NCBI GenBank assembly: GCA_037176885.1
Contig: JAWWNJ010000007.1
Location: forward strand, 372,001 to 436,000
Source: Favolaschia claudopus
Lineage: Eukaryota > Basidiomycota > Agaricomycetes > Agaricales > Mycenaceae
Length of the DNA: 64,000 bases
Direction: 5' to 3'
The position numbers and the translations under genes are program-made. Positions 43,615-57,339 of this stretch are shown here, in pieces. A model generated the notes under the pieces. The model was not told the origin of the DNA. It saw only the letters and a program-made list of their open reading frames with translations, and did not search any database. Each line of letters starts with the position of its first letter. Within the stretch, counting starts at the first letter, position 1.

Positions 43615-46600
43615 CAATAAATCCGTTTAACATGCTTTCCTGCGCGAATCAAGTCAGTGGATCGAGGGATTTGAGTCAGAATGAAGATTTACTTACTGCA
43701 TTTTGAAGTCAAATGCATGCGCTGCGGGGGTTGGCTTAGCTCGAATGAAAGGAAGTGGAATGAGGGGGAAATTTTCACTCGCAATGTTGTGGTGAAATAC
43801 GAATTGGGGGGGTAAGTTTAGGTAGAATACTACATATTGAAAGAGCAGTCAGTGAGAGATGAAACACATCGAAATAGATGGACGGGATAGTCTCACTTTG
43901 CGTTCTGCTCGGCAACGAAACCGACGGAGGCGGTAATTCAAACGAATGCATTCGAAAGGAATTTAAATGAACTCGTAGGTATGATTCTTCGAGGGTCAAT
44001 ATGAGATGCAAGGCGAAGCAACCCAAGGTTTTCTGCAAAGTACTGTGCGAACGAGTTAGCGGGCGGGAACTGGGTCTGAGTTGGAATGAAGACTCACCGC
44101 CGTAGTGTGAATTCAAACTTAGAATCAGTCTGAAAATGATTCCGGTTAGCGAATCGAGAGAAAGAACGGGAAACGGGTCGGGAATTACCCACAAGATTGT
44201 AGTCAAGTACAAATGAGTGCTATCTAACTCAATCCTGCACTTGAGAGAAATCAGCAAACTCAATAAGAAAACCTCGACGCAATTTGAACTCGATTCCGCG
44301 GGTGGTAAATTTAGAGAGCTGATTCCTTGGCGCTCGACATGAAGCGGAACGAAAGAAGAAGAAATAACTCACCTACAAAACACGCAATTGAACCGCCGTT
44401 TCAATTCAAGTCGATCCTGTACAGCATCGACGAATCGGTACAAGTCAAAGTGACTTCAAACTCAAGCCAAATAAAACTCGCCGAAGCCCAAGTTGACCGC
44501 AACATACTAATAATTTCACTCGAGGTTGGCACGGTAACGACTCTTGACTTGAGCTACACACAAAGTCGGCGTGAATTCAAATCAAATCAACAAAAAGAAA
44601 CCAACCCACCAAATTCGGGAATGAGACAACACCAATCGGTTCGAGGGATTGATCATAGACCTGGCATAGTGTTAGTATAAGATGAGGAGATAAAAGTCCA
44701 AGTAAGTGAACCCGCCTTCAGTCTAACTCGAACGAGACGGTGATAAAGTTCGACTTGAAGTCAATTGAAGGTAAGTAATCGATTGTTGGTGAGACTATCA
44801 GCAAGTTCAAGTCAACAATTGAAACAAATGTAAAAACATTAGCCAGAAGCTCACCTTCGAATACAATCCAAGGTTAAGGTCAGTGTAACCCCAAGCCAAC
44901 ACTTTCTTACCTATGAACATCATGAACACTTGAAGACGCGCGCGGGGCGCGCGACTCGAGTCAAAACGGCATAGTCTCCCCCTTCAAAATCCAAGTCAGT
45001 CAGTCAGTCAGCATTTCGAATATAAAGCAGAATTAACTCACAATTTGCGCATAGTCTCTGTGTTCACTTGAATGCAATCCAAACTGGCATAATCTCTGCC
45101 TATATAGTCAAAAATAACCATATCAGCGCGTATCCAGCGAAACTAAACAAATATTCGTACGCACCAGCATAGTTTTGATTGCGTAAAATGCGTCGAACGA
45201 GACGAGGTGAGGATTTAAGTTGGTTAGAGAGGTGATATATACACGAGTGAAAGAATGAGACGCGCACCGGGTTGACTCACAGTTCGGGCATAGCTCGGTG
45301 TTTAATAGAAAGGGAATGTGTTGGGCGGAGTCTTGATTTCAAACCGCCGTCTCGGCCTATGTAGCCGCAAATGATCAAGTCAGCCTGGATTCGGGCAAGG
45401 AGCAAAAATCCGAACGATTATTCGTACGTACTGTCATAGTTTCGGGATATAGTTGAATGAGATGTGTCGAAGGAAAGCTAGAATGAAGTCAGAGAGGTAA
45501 TAAATTTGTGAATAAATGTATTGCGCACCGCAATCTCAAGTCTGACTCCGATATTTCCTGACTAACTCAGAGAAACCGTTGAAAGATCAAGACAAAGAGC
45601 TTTCAAAAACGAAGTTAGTAAGTATTTCGACCACATAAAGAGAGGAACTCACATAGTTGCATAAATTCAGCATTCAAGTGACAGAGTACGGTGGTTTTGA
45701 AGTTGGATTCAAATAATCGCAGTTTCGGCCTATATGAATTCAAATGACCAGGTCAGCGAGCATTCGGCGCTGAAACGAAGAGTGAATAGGTACGCACCGT
45801 CATAGTCTCAGTATATAGCGAGATGGTTTCGACTGGGTTGAAGGGCTAGCAACAAGGGACGAGTCAGAGAAATGTAAGGCATGCGAAGAAATGAATTGCG
45901 CACCTTGTTGAACATAAACCTCGACCCCAACTTCAACGCTACCTCAATTCTATGAATCGATCCTTCAAAGCAAACGTCCAGGAACGAGAGTTGAGCGAAT
46001 CTGAAAGAATCTAGTCAGTAGAGTAGAAACATATCGTCGGGTTAGTAACTGACCGAGACGACACCGAAGCGAGCCGAGTGTTGAAGGATACTTGTAGTAC
46101 AACAGCAAAGTCAGATATGGAATAAAGACGATTGAATCAGTGCTTACCAGTGTATAGTTTTGGGTTTGAAGGATGTAGCAGACAATAGGTACCTGGTTTC
46201 AAGGTAGTCAGTCAAAGTCAATAAGAAGGAAATAAAGTCGATACAACGAAACCAGAACGAAGTTATTGACCGAACGAAGTACCAGCGTAACGAATCAGAA
46301 TCAAAGGCAGTTTGGAAACGCATTTAAATAGAGAAGTGGAAGGGAGAACTCACTGATGTGACCGAACAACGGCGCCGAGCGAGATACAAGCCAATGTTAC
46401 CTATACTTGAGTATGAGTTAGTTCGAGGTCAAACGAGTAAGAGAACAAATCAAACGTGCAATTAAGTGATTGAACTGTTGAAGTCGATAAGTTGAGTTGG
46501 TATAACAAAGTCAGAGTCGACTCACAAATTGAAACTTGAGAGGCGTCAAGTGAGTTTGAAGTGAGGTATCTTGAAGTGAATACTTGGGACAAAGTGGAGC

Positions 46601-47665
46601 CTAGAATCAAAAAGAATAAGAGTTTGTTCGAAACTGAGGAAAAGATAAGGTTTGAAGTCACAAAATCCAAGTCCTTGACTTGTCAGTCAAAGAAAGATTC
46701 AAGAGCGAGCGAAAGCCGAATAAGTCCGAAGGGCGAGTTGAAGGGCAAAAGCGTCGAATTGAAGGAAAGGAGAGTGAAGAATTTTGAAGCCAATTCGAGA
46801 GAAAGTCAATAGAAGTGAAGTTTGAGTAGTAGGGAATGAGTCAAGGGGAGGGAAGTGGAAGTGGGCGGTGAACCCATACTCAAAATCAATGTTGTCTGCT
46901 CACCTAAATACCCTTCCCACCGGCCCTGCAACGCAATTCAGCGAAGCAAATCTTCCGGCAGTCCGACGGGATCGGCAGAGCATCTTGGGAATTGCGGAGC
47001 ACCGAGCCATTCAGTCGGAAAGAGCGAAATGGGAGAAGTCGCGGCGAACTCGAAAATATTCATAAGTTGGCAACCAGATCCACGGAAATTCCACGCACGT
47101 CAAGCAACATCCGTGTGACTGATGGTGTGACATTCAGGGTCGTAACGCCGGGGTGGAGGGGAGATGAGGTCGAGAGAGCGGAGGGCAGAGATAGGGGTGA
47201 GTTGCAGTTGCGGCGTGAAGACGAATCGGTGGCTTTGAGAAAGTGGGGGCAGCAGGATTGGATAGTTTGACCAACATTTCAGTGCCAAGATTCGGATACG
47301 TCAGCATGATATAGCCATGGAAGCGAGTCAAACTAAAACACACCTGGAATTCCTCCGGTCGCAACACCGCTCCAATCGCTCCAGAATCTCCCCGATGCCA
47401 CGCGCATCTGTAATCATTTGATGCTGAGAGTCCTGAGTCATATGGTGGCGGCACCGCTCGCCCAGACCCAATTTTTCGAAATGCCGCGCAAATGCTTGTG
47501 TCCGCGCTGCCGGTGTTCCTGGGCCAAAATAACGCTGCAAATCACAATGAGTAAAGCAAAAATAGAAGATAGAAACGCACCTGGGCCTCAGAGTCCGCTC
47601 GTCGCAGCGGCAGCACTCGTCGATGGTGGTGGTAAAGAGCAATGTTCGGAATTTCCTGTTTCGGA
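43615..47665 (-). other. E_B with gene 3 (copy 2)
   Basis: Same expanded layout as 14360-18410, including the GTCA run (44995-45011). The gene 3 exons lie near 47345-47660. Confidence 0.45.
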
Positions 47666-48424
47666 CTCGATATCGATGATCCCATCAACGCCGTTTTCTT
47701 CCGCTCCCCTCACCTCATCTCTTTGAAGGCTTTCTGCCCACGCCCTGTGCGCCTCTGCCAAGCATCAACATACCGGCACGGCGCGCTGAGGCGGTCCTCA
47801 AGCTCCGAAGACTCGGAAAATCGGCGTATCTAAATCCATGGACCTATTTCGGCATTTTCTGAGATTTGCGGGCGCACACCCGCTGGCGTTACCAAAACTG
47901 ATGCTTATCACTGGGACTTGCTCGATTTCTTACTGGCTCAAGTCTCTCGCCGTCTCTGCGGAATTACCTGAAGATTTGCCTTCTCAAAAATACCAATGCT
48001 CTCGTGTCAACCTCTGACGGGGCGCAAGTGGCGCGTCAAATGCGCCGCTTCAAAGTTTCTCCCTGTACCTGTCGTGAATCACGTCAATGCGAACAAATTC
48101 AAATTCACCGCAACGATATCAGCTCCACTGCACGGTCCTGACTGCCCTCTTTTTCCTTGAGCTTTGATTTGTGCTTCCTGTACTGAGGCAATTATGTGAG
48201 AATACAAATTGCGAGCTATGCATGTATGTGTCTTAGAGCTCAGAATGTTGAGGAACTGACGATTTGGAGGGGGCTGCAGGCGGCCGCCGACGCACGGAAT
48301 AATCAAGTTCGTAAGTATGTTGATTCATTCGAAACAAATGCGCTGATTTTGTTGCGACGGAGACGTTCAGCCGACGCGCTCTAGCTGGTTTGAAATTAAC
48401 AGAACCAAACCGACGCTTCCTTTC

Positions 48425-50425
48425 TTTCCACCACCATGACCCACCACTTCCCCCCAAATTTTCCGCGTCCTCCCATACTTCGTAAATTCTCATTCTTCTG
48501 CTCTCCTCCCCCTTCCTGACACCTCTGCAGCTTCACAATGCACTTCCCCAGCTGCAAACATCGCTATCTACGCGTTGACTATACGTATCGACGCCCAGTG
48601 AGCGGGACTTCAAGTAGGTGTTCCCTTGTTTCAAAAATTCTTTCACCTCACGCCTTTTTCACCAGGATTTGGCCGCCGGCAGGCTAACCCCGCCCCCGAC
48701 GCGTAAAGCAACGAGCTTTCGACGTTTTCTGTATGGCTGCTGCTGCCGCCGCGCCGCGCAGCGGCGTGCATGGTCTTGAGTATATGGATCGCGTTCCCGC
48801 GAGCAACGTAAGTCTATTCTATTGCTCCTCCTGTGCTCATTTTGACGTGTTTTTCAGTACATTTGCGCAGCAGCATTTTGCCGCCGGCAGGCAGATACCC
48901 GCCCCCGACACATAAAGCAGCGAGTATCCCGGCAGCTTTATAAGATTTTAGTTGTTGTTGTTGCCCGCCGCGCCCGCGCATGGCTTTGAGTATATGGATC
49001 GACGTCCCGCGAGCGGGCGAGCGGGACTTTCCAGTAAGTCTCCCTTCGTCCCTTCAGTTTATGCTCATTCTGACGACTTTTTCAGAACTTTTGAGCCGCC
49101 GGCAGGCTAACTATGCCCCCAATTTGTCAAGCATCGGTCTCAACATTGTTCTGTTGTTGCGGTTGTCGTCGTCGACGCGCCGCGCAGCGGCGCTATAACC
49201 TTGACACGACGTATCGTCGTCCGGCGAGCGACTCTTCAGGTAAGCTTCGTCTTCCTTCCTCTCACGTTTCCTTTGTCTTACGATTCAGAATTATTTCAGG
49301 ATTTTGAAATTTACGGCAATTCTTCTTGACGTCGGTTAGTCTGAGTGAGGTAAGCCCTTCAGTCTTTTCTTCAAAGTCTTTCCCATCTGTTACCCATGTC
49401 GCCGATGACTATACGTATCGACGTCCGCGGCCGGGGAGTTCTTGACCTAAACCACATTTCGTCGTCTGGCGAACATCTCCAGCTCTCCGCAAGTAAGGTC
49501 CCATCCTCATGTTCTCTATTCTTCCCCTCATTTCTTGCCCGCAGAATTCAATTTTCTCCGCCTGCGCGGCCATCACCAACCAATCTAACATCAAAATTCG
49601 ATTTTTGCGCGTCCGCCGAGCGACGCTTCCACACCTTCCCCTCCATTGCGTTGATACCTTCATCTTATTGGTCTCTCACTGACGCAAGCCTTCCAGATTT
49701 TTCTTCTTCCCGCTGCGCGGGGCACTTCATCGACATCAATACCAAGCCCAGAAATCAAAGTTTCAGATTTCGCGTTCCCGCGAGCGAGGCGTTGAGCTCC
49801 TTGATCTCCAGGTGCGTGCTAGAGTCGCTTTTAAGCTGATTTGAGGTGCCAGACTTTTTCCTTCCGCTGCGCGGCGCCCACCTTCCAAGGTCAAAACCAT
49901 CAACCTCGTCAAATTTGTCAAGTCCGCGAAGTTGAAGAAGATTTTCTTCGCTGCGCGGCTGAGTTGGTGAGAACTATCCTGCCTATTCTATGGTTTTCAA
50001 AGTCTCAGTCCGTGCGTTTAGAGCTTATTTTCTTCCGCTGCGCGGCGCCGTCATCTATGCGAGAGACTTGTCATTTGCAAGTCTGTCAATTCTTCTGTGG
50101 TGCCAAGTTGGTGTGTTCCTCTTATTCACGTTTCCTGATTGCGGACGCTGAATGCTCAAAAGCGTTGTTACTTGCAATGCAAGACGTTGACACTGATTTC
50201 AAATTTGAGAAGGGTAAGTTCTGGCTTCAATGGTTCGCTACGTACAAAATTCAGGGTCTTTACCTCCAGTAGTCAGTATCTCAGATCTGTAAATCTGGAT
50301 CTCCGCTGTAGGTTAGCGTACGTATCAGGACCCTCGAGACGCGCGTTTTCCGGCCGTTTCAAGGGTCCAAAAAATCAAAAAATTTCCCCGCCGGGGCGGG
50401 TTGAGTAAGAAGAAAATAAAATGAC
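48425..50425 (+). ncRNA. R2 spliced transcript (copy 2)
   Basis: Modules, introns, H2, five boxes and AATAAA (50415) as in copy 1. Box 1 has an inserted C (CCGCCTGCGCGG), probably an error. Confidence 0.5.
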
Positions 50426-50459
50426 ACGTTTTTTGTTTTTGAACACCGGCGCCGAAAAG

Positions 50460-51897
50460 CTATAAGTTGGGGCTGGCAAGTCGCTTGCGACCTTGGTCGC
50501 GCGGCGAGCTTAGTCGTGCGGTGAGCGTGTCGGTGGCTGGAAATTGCCTTTTTGGGGTGTCCAAGCGAATTTTATTCCAGAAGCAACTCGTGTAGTCGTC
50601 TAAATAAACCACATGCCTCCCAAATCCACTGGTATTCCTGAACTTTCCCCTGTACAAGCAAAATCGTCAGCGTAACTCATAACAATACAGCCACAGGAAA
50701 TTCAAATTAAAACAACTCACAATCCACCACCCTTAACAATCGTCAACCCCGGCGGCGCCAACAAATGCGTCAACACCCCATAAGACGACTCCCCCAATAA
50801 CAAAAACATCGCTCCGACTCAACACACGCAAATCATCCAGCGCCTGTGTCTGCGGCGAATCCAACAATGTATACTCCCCCGCTTCCAAATTGAGTAAAGC
50901 GATGACCGCACGGTCGGCTTCCTCCATCGCGATGGTGATTTCAAGTGGGTTGGAGGAGAAGGCTCGGAGATCGGCGAGGATGCGCGCGATGTCGGGGAAG
51001 TTCATGGACCCGTAGAAGTCGTGTGTGGAGATGTCGGTGCCTCGCAAAGGCGCGGTGTCGCCCCATCTGATGTGGATGCCGACGGACATTGGGCGAGAGG
51101 GGTTAGATGAGTAGGGCAGAGAAGGAGGGGCGAAAGGTGATGATGAGCGTGTGGGATGAGGCGCGAGCGAACCCACGGCATGATACATCCGTTGAGGTCT
51201 TGCGTGAGCTGACTCACACCAGATTGAATGAATTTATGGTTAGGAAGAGAAGAACAACCCACCTCACCTCATCGACCTCTGTATCCAAAATACCCGTACA
51301 ATCCGCCATTCGGGTTTTGACGTCGTCTAGCCTTGCGATCGCCGAGTCTTCCCCGGCACACCAGCCTCTAACGACAGCGTCGCGGTCTTCATGAGGGATG
51401 AAGTCTTGCACGCGGCATGCTTTGGTGACGTTGAGCGTTTGTGATTCGGCGTTGGCATTGTAAATCTCGGATTGCGAGTATCGGTGGTCCCAGACCTCGT
51501 TCCAGCCGAAATGAAGTGACGAATCGAGGACTTGTGATAGCACAATGCTTTGCTTGAAGTGTTGCAGTACCGACTGTGTAAGGATAAAATAGTCACTTTC
51601 AAATTCAAGGGAACCGAAGCGATGTACGCACCCCCATTCCCTCTCCACCGAGCGGGTCCCACTCGCAGATACATTCGGGGTGTTTGTTCTTCTGGCTCTA
51701 CGACCGTCAGCGCCGGCGTACACAGCTGAAGCTGTATCTCCGCGAGCTTTGACTGCACATGCTCAGTCCGCACGGCAAACGAGAGAAAACCGACGACCAC
51801 TAGTGTCGCGAAGAACGCATAGATAGGCGTAATGCCTCTTGTGTCTCCGCAGCGACGATGTCTTGCCTGCTGCGGTGGGGAGGGCGTCGTACAACAT
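50460..51897 (-). CDS. GT_C with altered C terminus (copy 2)
   Basis: The 13-nt loss in exon 4 is present here too, so it is a real unit C feature. One G fewer in a run near 50470 ends the run-on frame sooner (at 50460). Exon 3 has the A missing from copy 1 but gains one A near 50805. Confidence 0.7.
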
Positions 51898-52273
51898 GTC
51901 GCTGGGAATGCGGCTCAAAAGTCATGAGAGTATATATTGAAGCCGGAGGGATGTATTTAGCACTGGCAGGGATCGTGTGGCGGAGATAGTCCGGATGGAC
52001 TGCGTCGAGGATCTGGCCAAAGACAAAGACATGATAGATTGACCTTGACGCCGAAGACATAGGGAGATTGTTCACGGGGCCGCCGCAGAAAGCAGATTTT
52101 GTTGTTTCTCATTCGTCCGCCTTGGGACAAAACTTTCAAGAAGACCGTGACCATGGACCGGTCTAGAGCTATATTGGGTCTTCGAGGCAGAAAAGACCGG
52201 GGTCCGGTGTGCGCCCGTGTACAACTTCCGGATTTTGAAGGTCAAAGTAGAGGGAAAGCCGTAGAGACCGATT

Positions 52274-53619
52274 ATGTCCGAATCTGATGGAGGCGGAGGG
52301 TCCGAAACTCCGACACCCTCCTTCCGCTCAACTCTCATGTCGTGACTCGTCCGTCTGCAGCCCTCCAGAGACTCTAATGTCGTCCGTCTCTACGATACCA
52401 CCCAATCATCGGTCTTTAAAATGCTCTTCTGAATGGCGGATTCCTCAAGTCAAGAAAAAGGAAATTTCCGACGGGTCTTCTCACGGGTTGTTTGTTGATT
52501 CTCATGCTTCTGCCAGCGCACTTCCCGAGTCCACTTGTCCGCTCTCTCTTTCGTTTTCTCTGCTCACCCTTCTCAGCTTTCCTTCAAGCGCTTCCACCAC
52601 CACCCCCCGACTCGACCTCCTCACTGCCTGCTCCATCTCATGCAACCGTCGCCGCCGCCGACGAACCGTCACCACCTCGTTTGTCTCCCCACTCAATGCA
52701 CGCATGCTCCATACGTAGACATCGCCAACGCTTACCTCGGCGCACACACCCCCGCCCCGCCCCGCATTTCCATACCGACTTCCACCCAAAATTGCACCCA
52801 GCGCCTAGACCCGTGTTGGACCCCGCGCGCGCTTCCTCGAATCGTCGTAAGTTTCTCTTCTTGAGACACAACAATTGAATTCCCCTCACCTTTCATCTCA
52901 TAGCCCAGCTACCGCGCTCGTCGTCGGCGCTCAATGTTGCCACGTCATTCGGCGCTATGGGTCGACGCGCACGGCGCCGCCCCTCGCTACCTGACGCCGA
53001 CATAGCGACTCTAGACGACGAGAAACCCGAAGGTGTGTCGCCGCTACTTTCTCCATTTCCGTTTGCTAACTCACCCAAATGTCAAATGCCGCCCATGCCG
53101 ACGCCGGCTCTTTCCACACCCTCTACCCCCGCTCTCCTGCCTTCCCGACATCCGCCTCAGGTGCGCACACCGCGTCAATCTCCCCGCCAATCCCCAGTAC
53201 TTCAAATCACACCGCCGCCAGCCCTTCACTCCTGCGCCGCTCGCCCCCGATTCGGTCACGAACGAACTCTTCAAGCTTCATTCCCCCCGCCGCCTCGTCC
53301 CAACTCCGCGCCCGTATTCCGCCGCTCAAACTCGCGTCGCGTCGCGTCTCAAGTCCCTCTCCCCCACGCCCATTCAACCGCTGCTCTCCCGCCATTTCCC
53401 CGCTGCCATCCCCGCCTTATCGACCCTTTGGCCAACTACACCGTCACTCGCACGCCAATTCCGCGTTACATCACAATTGACGCCCGTCCTCCTCAACTCC
53501 GCCGCTCACCTCGCAAGACCTCCCCGTCGGCTCGTTACACGCAAGCGCCCGGGCGCCTAACCTCCGAAATCCTCGAAATGCGCACGAAAAGAGCCGGCGT
53601 ACCGTATGTAGTGTCTTAA
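52274..53619 (+). CDS. P_C (copy 2)
   Basis: From 52957 the frame MGRRARRRPSLPDAD continues 220 codons, to the C-terminal QAPGRLTSEILEM and a stop at 53619. This is the longest P frame in the window. It has an extra A near 53219 and one missing T near 53430 relative to copy 1, so the two copies disagree over which frame is used in between. Confidence 0.4.
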
Positions 53620-53629
53620 TAAATTCGTT

Positions 53630-56600
53630 TATCCCAAATACTGCGCGAATTAAGTCAGCGGTCCGATCGAGGGATTTGAGTCAGAATGAAGCTTTACTTA
53701 CTGCATTTTGAAGTCAAATGCACGCGCTGCGCGCTGCGCGGGTTGAGTGAGCTCAAAAGAACAAGAGAGAAAGTACATAGTAACTCACAAGGATGAATTG
53801 AAATACGGTTGGGCGAGTAAGGACACTGTAGAGTAAAAGTAGAGTAAAAGTCAATACAAACTCAATCAGAGACAAGCAAAACGAAGACTCACTGCAGCGC
53901 TTGAACACAAATATGTATCTTTCCTGAGAAAGTCGGCGGCAAACTGACAGTTCACAGGGAATAATCAAGACCAAGTCAGTAAGAGCTTAGAAAATATCGA
54001 GGTGAATCGATTGCGTACCGGTTGTGACTGTATTGCGCTAAACAGCCGGAACGCGCATGTCGGCGGTCGAGTCTCGAAGAAGAATGGTACTGTCGAGATT
54101 TTGAAAGAGTGGTCAGTGATTCAGACAAATTTGAATCGAGATACATACATAGATGAACGGACTCGACTGACTTTAAGAAATTCGACCCGACGCACAGCTC
54201 AAGCAACTCGAGGGAAGGATCGGTTATACCGATAAAGTGAACCCGAAACAAGGGAAGTTGAAGCAAGTTAAGCTCACCTTCAATCGAGCTCGAGATTGAT
54301 ACTTGAACGAGATGACGAACGAAATGAGATGGTGACAATATTCGGGTTTGAAGTTGAAGCTGCCCCGCTTGAGAGTAACATGTCGACAAGACTAGAACTA
54401 AACTTCAAATCAGTAATCGAAAAGAATGTAAAGACGTTACGGGGCAACTCACCTCAATCTGACTTGGAACAAGATTGAAGGTTAGGGTAAGTTCAACGTC
54501 GAGTCAAGGATTGGTTATGTACCTGTTGTGAGAACTCAATTGGAAATCGCGCGCGCGCGCGATTCAAATTAACCCGCCATAGTCACGGCCTTCAGAAGAA
54601 TCAGATTGAAGCCAGTGGGTCAGAGTTTCGACTATAAGAACGGAATCAACTTACAATACGAGCATAGTCTCGGCATTATAATGAAAGAGATTGGGCGCAC
54701 TTGGGACTTGAATTCAAACGGGCATAGTTTCGGCCTGCATAATGGAAATAATGAAGTCAGCGTAACTTCGGGCGGGAAGGGAAATGTGAGAATCATTGGG
54801 CACCGACATAGCTTCGGTATACATTGTATGATAATGGTTGAAGGGAAAGGGCTAGGGATAAGTACCGAGTTAGCGAGGTAATGAGTCTGGGAACAGCGTT
54901 GCGCACCTCGGATCGCAAACTACGCCTCAACCTCAACCTCGATGCGCCTTTGCATTTACCCGTATAATCCTTCAAATGAAACGTTGATCAAGTGAATCCT
55001 GAATGAATACAGTCAGTAAATTGAGAATGCAAGGTCAAACTCACCGACGCGCCGAATATAACGATGATTACCTTCGATATCGAGGTCAGATAAGAAATGC
55101 AGGTGGACTTGAACTTTACTTACCAGTCTATAGGTTCGAATTCAAAGGGTATTCAACGAATGAAGACCTGGTTTCAAAAGTCAGTTCAGGCTCGAGCGAA
55201 ATTCAGAAGCGTGACTCAAAAGCAAAGTCAGTTCAACGATGAAAGACTAAGTAGAGAACATACCAGTATAAAGCCGAAGGGGAAATAGCATTTGGGCTTC
55301 GATCAAAAAAGTATAAGGAAGAAAGGAGAGGGTTACAAAGGACTCACAAGTATCAGTGAAACGGCGTCGAGCAAGATTCAAGTCAATATAGACAAGTCTA
55401 ATTGAAATCGAAGTCAGCTTCGAATTGAACGGGGAATAGAATAAATAGAACATTGCAAAGGAAGTTTAATAGAGTTCCTTGAAGCAATGAAGTCGATAGG
55501 TTTGAGTTTGACAAAAAGGTCAGGTTAGAGTTAACTCACCAGTCATCGTCGAGCAAGTTGAAGGCAAATAGCTTGAAGTGAATAGGATAGCGAAGTCTAA
55601 GGACTTCGAAGAGTTGAAGGCAGGAAGAGAATGAACCCTAGAGTAGGGTTGAACGCAGTCGCAGGGCGATAGGTCAAGTCAACGACGCACCTGGTATATA
55701 TACCCGTCCCCGCAATTGCCGAAGGGCACCAACTCGACGAATTTGCGCGCAAATCACCCCATTTCACGGCGCCGTGGCCGCGCGTCCACATCGTACGACT
55801 TTGCAGCATACGTGGCATAGACTCCGCAGCACTTGCCAAGCGGAAGACGGGGAGGTGGGTTGGTAATGGGACGGGGATTGAACTGAATGAAAATATTCGT
55901 AAGTGCGTTGAAACCGCATAGAAGCAGTTGCGCACCTGGCTGATCGTTTCAAGCATACATCCCATCAATCCGTATCACCGCCGAGGTCCGTGGAGGGGGG
56001 ATTTGCATGGCGGAGAGCGGAGTTTTTAGGGAGGTGCAGAAATGGAGGTTTGAGATGTTCTGAGGCTCCTACGGCGCTCTAGGGTTCAGAAGACTTGTGC
56101 ACAGGAGATTAAAAATTTTGAGAGTCGTTAAAATCTCGATATGTCAGCTGGGTGCATGAATATAAGCGAGATAGGCGCAAACACACCGCAAACGCATAAG
56201 TCCACCGTTCCCGCTCCAATCTCCCCCAAAACTTCGCCGCTGTTGCGCAGTAACTAGGAGACCTTGATTTCGGTTAGTCTGACGTGATAGAAGCACGTAC
56301 CTCGCACCCATATTGTGGACTTTTTGCAAATGCGCATATTCGTAGTTCCCGTCGTTCCCCAGCGTTGCCAGAGGCCAAATGGGGCCGGATATCGCTTGCT
56401 TGAGGTGTCATAAGTAACTTGCGCAGTTTTGAGTCGAGAGAGCCAGTGGATGTAGCGCCAGAGAAAACGAACATGGAAGTCGAGAGAAGAGAGGGTGACA
56501 TTTCCCCGTTTAGGATGCTGGACGAGTGAAATTCCCTTCCGCAGATATCGGCTTGCGAGTCGCCGAGTCCCGAGAGAAAACCAACACAGATTCCCACGCT

Positions 56601-56800
56601 CCATCAACCGCAGCAGTTTACGTTTCCACTTGTTCCTTGCCAGCACAACGCCGACAAGTCGGGCTCGGATGGCCGCCGACAACGCCACGATTCTGGATAT
56701 TCCGCCAAAACCAAAAACAACGGGTCGCTCCACTATAATTTCGGTGACTTGGCGGCTTCCACCCACGCAAGAAGTTGATCGCCTGCGAAATTGGAATCTA
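53630..56800 (-). other. E_C with gene 3 (copy 2)
   Basis: All introns listed for copy 1 recur. The (CG)7 tract is at 54548-54561. The gene 3 region shows an uninterrupted 184-codon frame at 56254-56808 that is split in copy 1 by two one-base differences. Confidence 0.5.
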
Positions 56801-57339
56801 GTCAACAAGTCCTAAGCGGTGTCGCGTGGACTCTTGATTTTCTCTCTACTTATTGGCTGGGAACGCGTCTTTTCTGCCTCGAAATCTGGTTCTAAATCTG
56901 TCGGGCTACACCTGTAGGGCGGACTCCGTCTTGGCGGCGCACCAAACGCGCCAACTTCAAATCTTCTCTCTCAAGTTCGGCACGCGAATCACATCAACGC
57001 GTATGAATTCAGATTCCCGTCACAACCACAACGTTATTCACCCCGCGCCTCTCCGTTCCTCATCGGCCCTATTTCTTTTTTCCTCCAGCTTGACTTCTCA
57101 GAGCTGACCCATTTCTCCAAGTCTTGAGCTGTTCTGTTCTTTCAGGGTTGAGCATGCTAAGAAACTGACGAAATTGAGTTCAGGGCGGCGCCCGAAACGT
57201 ACAGCTCTGCTCGGACTTATCAGCATCGAAGGTTGATTCATTCAAAACAAATTTCACTGATTTGTTGCGACGGAGCAACTCAGCCGACGAGGTTTGACAA
57301 GATTTACAACTAACACGACCAAACCCACCGTTCTTCCTT

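Noticed and set aside
56254..56808. A 184-codon minus-strand gene in E_C
   Set aside because: It exists only in copy 2 and depends on two one-base differences. In copy 1 another frame is open over the same DNA, and splice sites lie inside it.
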